DNA from: Takifugu bimaculatus
Taxonomy: Eukaryota; Chordata; Actinopteri; Tetraodontiformes; Tetraodontidae
Length of the DNA stretch: 64,000 nucleotides
NCBI GenBank assembly: GCA_004026145.2
Contig: CP034983.1
Location: 8,664,588-8,728,587 of the forward strand
Direction: 5' to 3'
Below are positions 60,492-64,000 of the stretch, piece after piece. Within the stretch, counting starts at the first letter, position 1; each line of letters opens with the position of its first letter. The notes under the pieces are model-generated. The model searched no databases, was not told the origin of the DNA, and worked only from the letters and a program-made list of their open reading frames with translations. Position numbers and translations under genes: made by a program.

Positions 60492-63400
60492 TCACTTGAT
60501 CAAACTCTTGGTTGATGTGTTAGTATGTATATATGCTTGAGCTCCAGCAGCTTTTGGGTGTAAAACAATTGTGTCATCCTCTCTTGACTGTTGCTTGGCA
60601 AAGTTAACAAAAACCTATAATGGCATAGAAATAAATGTATCAACAGAATGTCTGGTCAAAGGTGGTGTCTGCAATGCAGGAAAAAAAAAGTGATTGCACT
60701 CATTTACCTGATCGAGAGTGGTCTGCGACACAGAGTAGTCCTCTATGTTGAGCTTATCTTTGTTAGCAAGAACCATTTGAAAGATCCTTGCCAAGGAGGA
60801 GGAAGAGATCTTGTACTGCAGGGTGTTGTAGTGTTTTTCTCTCTGGATGCAGCCAGGAAAGGTGCTCTCCATGAATGCTTCAGCAGGATTCAAGTCTGGG
60901 GCGCAGTTGGGCTTAGCTGCCCTGATCTTCATAGTCAACATGTATCCATCCCCAAACCTACAGTATGTTTGTTTTGCAACGGATGAAGCAAAGATAAAAT
61001 TGTGGAATGGCACAGAATGATTATTTGATACTCGTTGTTTGAGGTAAACATAAATGGAGTTTAACATTAGATAACAGTGTATTGAATTAAAGGACTAACT
61101 TGTATTTGAGGTGTTGGATTGTTCCCAAACACTTGAATGATCCATTAACCATTATGGCTAAGCGGGTGCACAGCGCTTCACATTCCTCCATGCTGCAAGG
61201 GCAATCCTCAATTAAACATGTAGGCAATGAACCTGTTGTCAAAACACTATCCAGGGTAAGATACCTGTGTGAGGTCAGGACTACAGCTCGTCTGTCCTGA
61301 ATAACACTCATGATGGAGTTCCACAGGAAGCGTCTGGAGAGAGGGTCCATGCCCGTAGTGGGCTCATCCTAACATACAGTAGTAAAAATGAACAAATATC
61401 ACCACACAGAAACAAACATCCGTGTGGTGGTGGGATCACCACCCTGAACCTCTAAGGCGCCAAGTGTCTGCCTCACCAGCAGCACCAGAACAGGGCAACC
61501 AATCATGGCGATGGCTGTGGAGAGCTTTCTTCTATTGCCTCCACTGTAGGTCCCAGCACTCTGATTTGCATCTTGAGAAAGACCCAGCTTCTGGATGGCC
61601 CACTCTGCAACCTAAAGAGGAGCCGGTGGCACCCCTGATATTATACTGCAGCAAACTCAGAGAGAATATTTCTATACAAGTCATGAATATCTAAATACAC
61701 CACATGATGCACAATAAGCATTTTACATGGAACCTAAAATTGCTAAAAAGTATAACCATCATTTCTTTCATCTTTTGGAGTTTTTCTGGCACGTCCACAT
61801 GTTCTTAAAATTCTCAAATGCTTCAAAGAATGCATCAAAACCAACTTTAACCATTTTAAAGTCGCTTTACTATTTTATGTTGTCTAATTCTGCATCTCAC
61901 CCTGCTGATCTCAGCTTCTGGAACTCCCCGAAGGCGAGCATAGAGGTGCAAGTGTTCTCTACCAGTCAGCAGCTCATCAATGGCATCAAACTGTGGGCAG
62001 TATCCCATGTTTTGGTGCACATCCAATATGTTGGTCAAAACACTGGAAATGGGTAAAAATGCTTTTATGCTTATTTATGGTCTCACAAAATGTATATCAA
62101 ATCGTGTATTCAACACTTCCTGCAGCATTTCATGAAATACTCCAATGCTAACCAATGACCAGCAACTGAGGCTTCTCCTGTGGTGACATCAATATCTCCA
62201 GTCAACATCTTGATTGTGGTGGTCTTCCCTGCACCATTAACTCCCAAAAGACCAAAGCACTGCAGACCAGAAGGAATGAATGATACAATAATGAATTAAT
62301 GAACGAAGAGACACAGTTAAATTCTGAGGTAAATTGTATCAGCTTAACGTGACAAACCTCTCCGGAAGAAACTCCAAGACAGATTCGGTTGACTGCAGGA
62401 ATGATTGTTCCTTTGTAAGTCTAGCAATGAAAAACATTTGGATTTAAACAACCCACCATTTCGGAGTGTTTTATTTTTTTTACCTGGTTTTAATTGTTGG
62501 TCATGTTGTGAAAAGAAAAATGCTTTACCTTTGACAGATCTCGAATTTGAAGAATGTCATTTGTTCTTTCATTCTTACAGATTCGAGCTCTCTCTCCTGC
62601 CACATCTGCATCTTCGTCCAAAACAGGGGGCTTTGGACAATCAGACACCCTTACAATACACAGCCAATGAGATAACTGTTAAGTATCTTCCCTTTCATCC
62701 GGTTCAATATTTGCTAGACATACCAGTGATCCAAGAAAAATCGATACTGGAAGAGAATAGTAAGAATAAAATAGAGAAATCCTTCAATGGTCATGCAGAA
62801 TAGATTCTTTCCAATGAAATTCCAGTTGTAAGGATCGAGCCTGTAGTCTTCACCTAAGAACATATAAAGTAGTAAAGAGCACATAATAATTCTGCAAATA
62901 TATGTAGTTTTGTATTTACCAAAGTGGGCATAGATATCAGTCACAGCCTGGTTCATAGCCATATCTATGAGGCCTCTACCCAGGCAGTAATGGGGGAAGA
63001 TGAGCAGCACAGTCTTTAGGAGCTGATTGAGTTTGTGTAGAGCCTGGACACAAAGCAGCCATGTGATATGGATGATTATTCTCGTCACTATTGTGGTCAT
63101 TATTTTCCCCTGTGCTCTTACTGTGGTGTTCTCAAAAAGGTCCAGGATAAAAGTGAGGGCACTGCTGTTCAGGCCAATGAAGAGGTTGATGCAAGACAAA
63201 GAGACATATGCTGTGCTGGGAATGCTGAATAAATATGACATGGGGTACATCATGGGGGTCACAGACCAGCTAAAAAGGGTCAGATAAAAAATAAAAGTTA
63301 GCAAAAATTAGCCAGAGTGGCAAAGAGGAGATGCTACAAAACGCAAATAAAGATGCTGGAATAGTTTTACACTTGAATATAAACTCTATATATACATGGT

Positions 63401-64000
63401 TTCATATATGTTGTGAAATTCATAACATCTCCAAATACTAAAAATTACCCATAAAGCATGAGCAAGGCAATTAATGGTTGCAGGTTGGCCGCTGAAGTAT
63501 AGCATTTCTTATCAAAGAAAATGAAAATTTCCACCACCATTGCAACACCGATGGAGTAATTCACCTGGAGGACGAGGAGAGGACAAGATAAAGCAAGGAG
63601 GAGAAAATACAGACAACTATCAGTCAATTTAGCCTTGGATACACTTCCTAAAATGAAGTCTGGCCACAGTACCATGTCCCAGAGGAAGTTGGCCATCCAG
63701 TAGACCAAAGGGCTGACACCACTGACAAACTGCAGATGCTTTGCCTGTGTGACCCTCTCCTGGATCAAATAAAGGACAAAACTGGCTGGAATGAAGGACA
63801 TTGCAAAGATGACACAGATGGCCACCACTGCGTCCACTGAGGTAGTGAGGCTGGGGAGAGGACAGAGGGAAACACCTGTCCAGATCAGCAAAGACTGTTA
63901 TGACCTCTGCCACGCTCCTTTTGACACATTTACACATCACTCACACAGTGATCTCAGAGAGCTGTTTTTTGGTGAGGTTCAGGGGATGGTTGATCACAGT
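60492..64000 (-). CDS. abca4: retinal ABC transporter ABCA4, C-terminal 629 residues (15 exons), continues beyond the window
   Basis: Photoreceptor flippase moving N-retinylidene-phosphatidylethanolamine across disc membranes. Exons, 5' to 3': 64000-63945 (cut by the window), 63850-63673, 63564-63449, 63269-63122, 63043-62920, 62853-62724, 62649-62529, 62420-62358, 62259-62153, 62042-61901, 61611-61477, 61368-61265, 61192-61100, 60957-60708, 60614-60492. Phases are consistent and no frame is broken. Second transmembrane domain: TTSVDAVVAICVIFAMSF, SGVSPLVYWMANFLWDM, LYGWSVTPMMYP. Second nucleotide-binding domain: Walker A GVNGAGKTTT, signature YSGGNRRK, Walker B LVLLDEPTTG, H-loop TSHS. C-terminal VFVNFAKQQ motif of ABCA1/4. 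Identity rests on HLQFVSGVSP, FENTT...FPHYCLGRGLIDMA, SSSSLARIFQ and LHPKAAGA. Copy a or b undecided. Confidence 0.95.

Overview
The window is genomic DNA from a ray-finned fish, most likely a teleost. The evidence is intron-containing genes with vertebrate protein families (olfactomedin-3, a very-long-chain enoyl-CoA reductase, ABCA4), replication-dependent histone genes with 3' stem-loops, and remnants of fish-typical transposons (Tc1, L2/Maui-like, Rex1-like, RTE-like, L1/Tx1-like, PiggyBac, foldback MITE). There are no operons, ribosome binding sites or CRISPR arrays.

Layout. 1-3577: non-coding, probably intron of olfm3. 3578-6526: the last five coding exons of an olfactomedin-3 gene (+), with one extra base in the last exon. 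6.5-21.4 kb: non-coding DNA with simple repeats, a 298-bp foldback element and two Tc1-like remnants. 21.7-35.9 kb: histone cluster with H4(+), H2B(-), a frameshifted H3(-), H2A(+), H1(-), a deleted H2B site, H4(-), then H1(+), H2A(-), H3(+). The H3-H2A-H1 block at 24.6-27.7 kb is repeated in inverted orientation at 32.7-35.9 kb and again at 56.1-59.3 kb. 36.9-42.1 kb: a complete 13-exon gene (-) related to TECR, assembled here by splice sites and homology because no exon is long enough to stand out as an ORF. 44-53.8 kb: nested retroelements, a start-less H4 fragment and a decayed PiggyBac transposase. 54.2-59.2 kb: H2B(+), H1(+), H2A(-), H3(+), with a Rex1-like insertion in the H2B-H1 spacer. 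59.8-64.0 kb: the 3' end of abca4 (-), 15 exons covering part of the second transmembrane domain and all of the second nucleotide-binding domain.

Function. The histone genes supply core and linker histones in S phase. All intact copies end in the stem-loop bound by SLBP, and H2A and H3 share a 361-bp divergent promoter that is present three times at the same length. Units differ by gene loss: one H2B was removed with clean flanks, one H4 lost its start and most of its body, and one H3 carries a one-base insertion. Three conserved genes (olfm3, H3, tecr-like) each carry exactly one extra base, which may point to consensus errors in the assembly rather than to three pseudogenes.

Limits: all family names come from remembered protein features and could not be searched. 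Transposon family labels are the least certain part.
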